Below are positions 63,576-64,000 of a stretch of DNA of 64,000 nucleotides, piece after piece; position 1 is the stretch's first letter, and the number at the start of each line of letters is the position of its first letter. The position numbers and the translations under genes were made by a program. Under the pieces are notes generated by a model. It ran no database searches, was not told where the DNA came from, and worked only from the letters and a program-made list of their open reading frames with translations. The DNA comes from Oreohelix idahoensis (lineage: Eukaryota > Mollusca > Gastropoda > Stylommatophora > Oreohelicidae), in the NCBI GenBank assembly GCA_024509875.1, contig JAMPIV010019845.1, positions 372,001 to 436,000 of the forward strand. The letters are read 5' to 3'.

Positions 63576-64000
63576 TTTTAGATTTTCACTAAAATCAAAC
63601 GTGTGTATTTAAATCATCTTAAATTTCTGTGAAACATAAATAAAAGTGGTGTTGCTACATTTGAGTTATTTTCATTGATTGTCTTTACCAGGTGTCTCTT
63701 AAAAACTTAGTAAGAGTTGCTAAATAAAGTTATACTACCGGTACTTTGTAAAATGTAATTAAATTTGATATAGATAGTAATAACTTTAGTACTACTTATA
63801 AGTACCGGTAATGCGTTTTCTAAAATTGTCACTTAAATCATAAGTGTATATTTAAATAGTTTTAACTGCTTTGTTAAATAAAAAAAAGTACAGTTGAAAT
63901 TACAACATTTAATAATAATTTCATTTGGATTGTTTCCCTTGACTTTTTAGACAGTTGTTTAATTTATTTCTCTTGATTACAGCCCTTGCACATACAAATA
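63576..64000. other. AT-rich sequence, no recognised feature
   Basis: AT-rich to the window end. Three occurrences of ACCGGTA-type words near 63736-63811. No gene seen. Confidence 0.4.

Overview
This window reads as repeat-rich intergenic DNA of an animal nuclear genome. It contains no host protein-coding gene, rRNA or tRNA that I can recognise. Every long reading frame that I can explain belongs to a transposable element. The mix includes LINEs of several families (one with a C-terminal RNase H as in the I/Nimb group, one R2-like), three Ty3/gypsy LTR retrotransposons, very long solo LTRs, a mariner, hAT relics and MITEs, a GAA-tailed SINE-like repeat, long (TA)n tracts and many minisatellites. 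This suits a marine invertebrate, and a mollusc is my best guess. That guess rests on general familiarity with the element families, not on a search.

Layout. 1-2000: decayed minus-strand LINEs. 2337-4107: a 55-bp minisatellite split by a 1.5 kb TG...CA insertion with a target-site duplication (TSD). 4115-5165: R2-like LINE end. 6450-6669: hAT-type MITE. 6918-14693: minus-strand gypsy element 1 with ~2.1 kb LTRs. 15116-17426: solo LTR (called LTR-A here) with a perfect TSD. 18300-23830: a LINE wreck whose interior has grown into 63-bp and 91-bp tandem arrays and has taken up a SINE and a second LTR-A copy, which itself carries a 453-bp insertion. 24960-26117: hAT transposase relic. 26325-28250: LINE with RNase H and a tandemly repeated 3' end. 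28657-30285: second copy of the first LINE family. 30505-32324: gypsy remnant with short LTRs. 32502-39846: microsatellite, LTR-A, LINE and SINE fragments. 41383-45466: gypsy element 2, internally deleted and carrying a LINE. 45798-46575: mariner relic. 48515-49175: LINE 3' end. 49237-50122: 33-bp minisatellite. 50123-60656: gypsy element 3. 60822-61102: second 33-bp array. 61745-63575: dispersed repeats and a ~120-bp tandem array.

The most notable object is gypsy element 3. It has two 987-bp LTRs that differ by a single base by eye and one uninterrupted 1530-codon ORF. The domain order is gag, protease, integrase, reverse transcriptase, RNase H. Integrase lies before reverse transcriptase, as in Ty1/copia and the Gmr1-type gypsy elements, not after it as in ordinary Ty3/gypsy elements. 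Gypsy element 1 is a second, defective element with the same order. Element 3 carries a young, internally deleted LINE with a 10-bp TSD in its 3' region.

All identities and boundaries come from reading the sequence by eye. Family names are from memory of domain motifs. No alignment, fold or database search was run.
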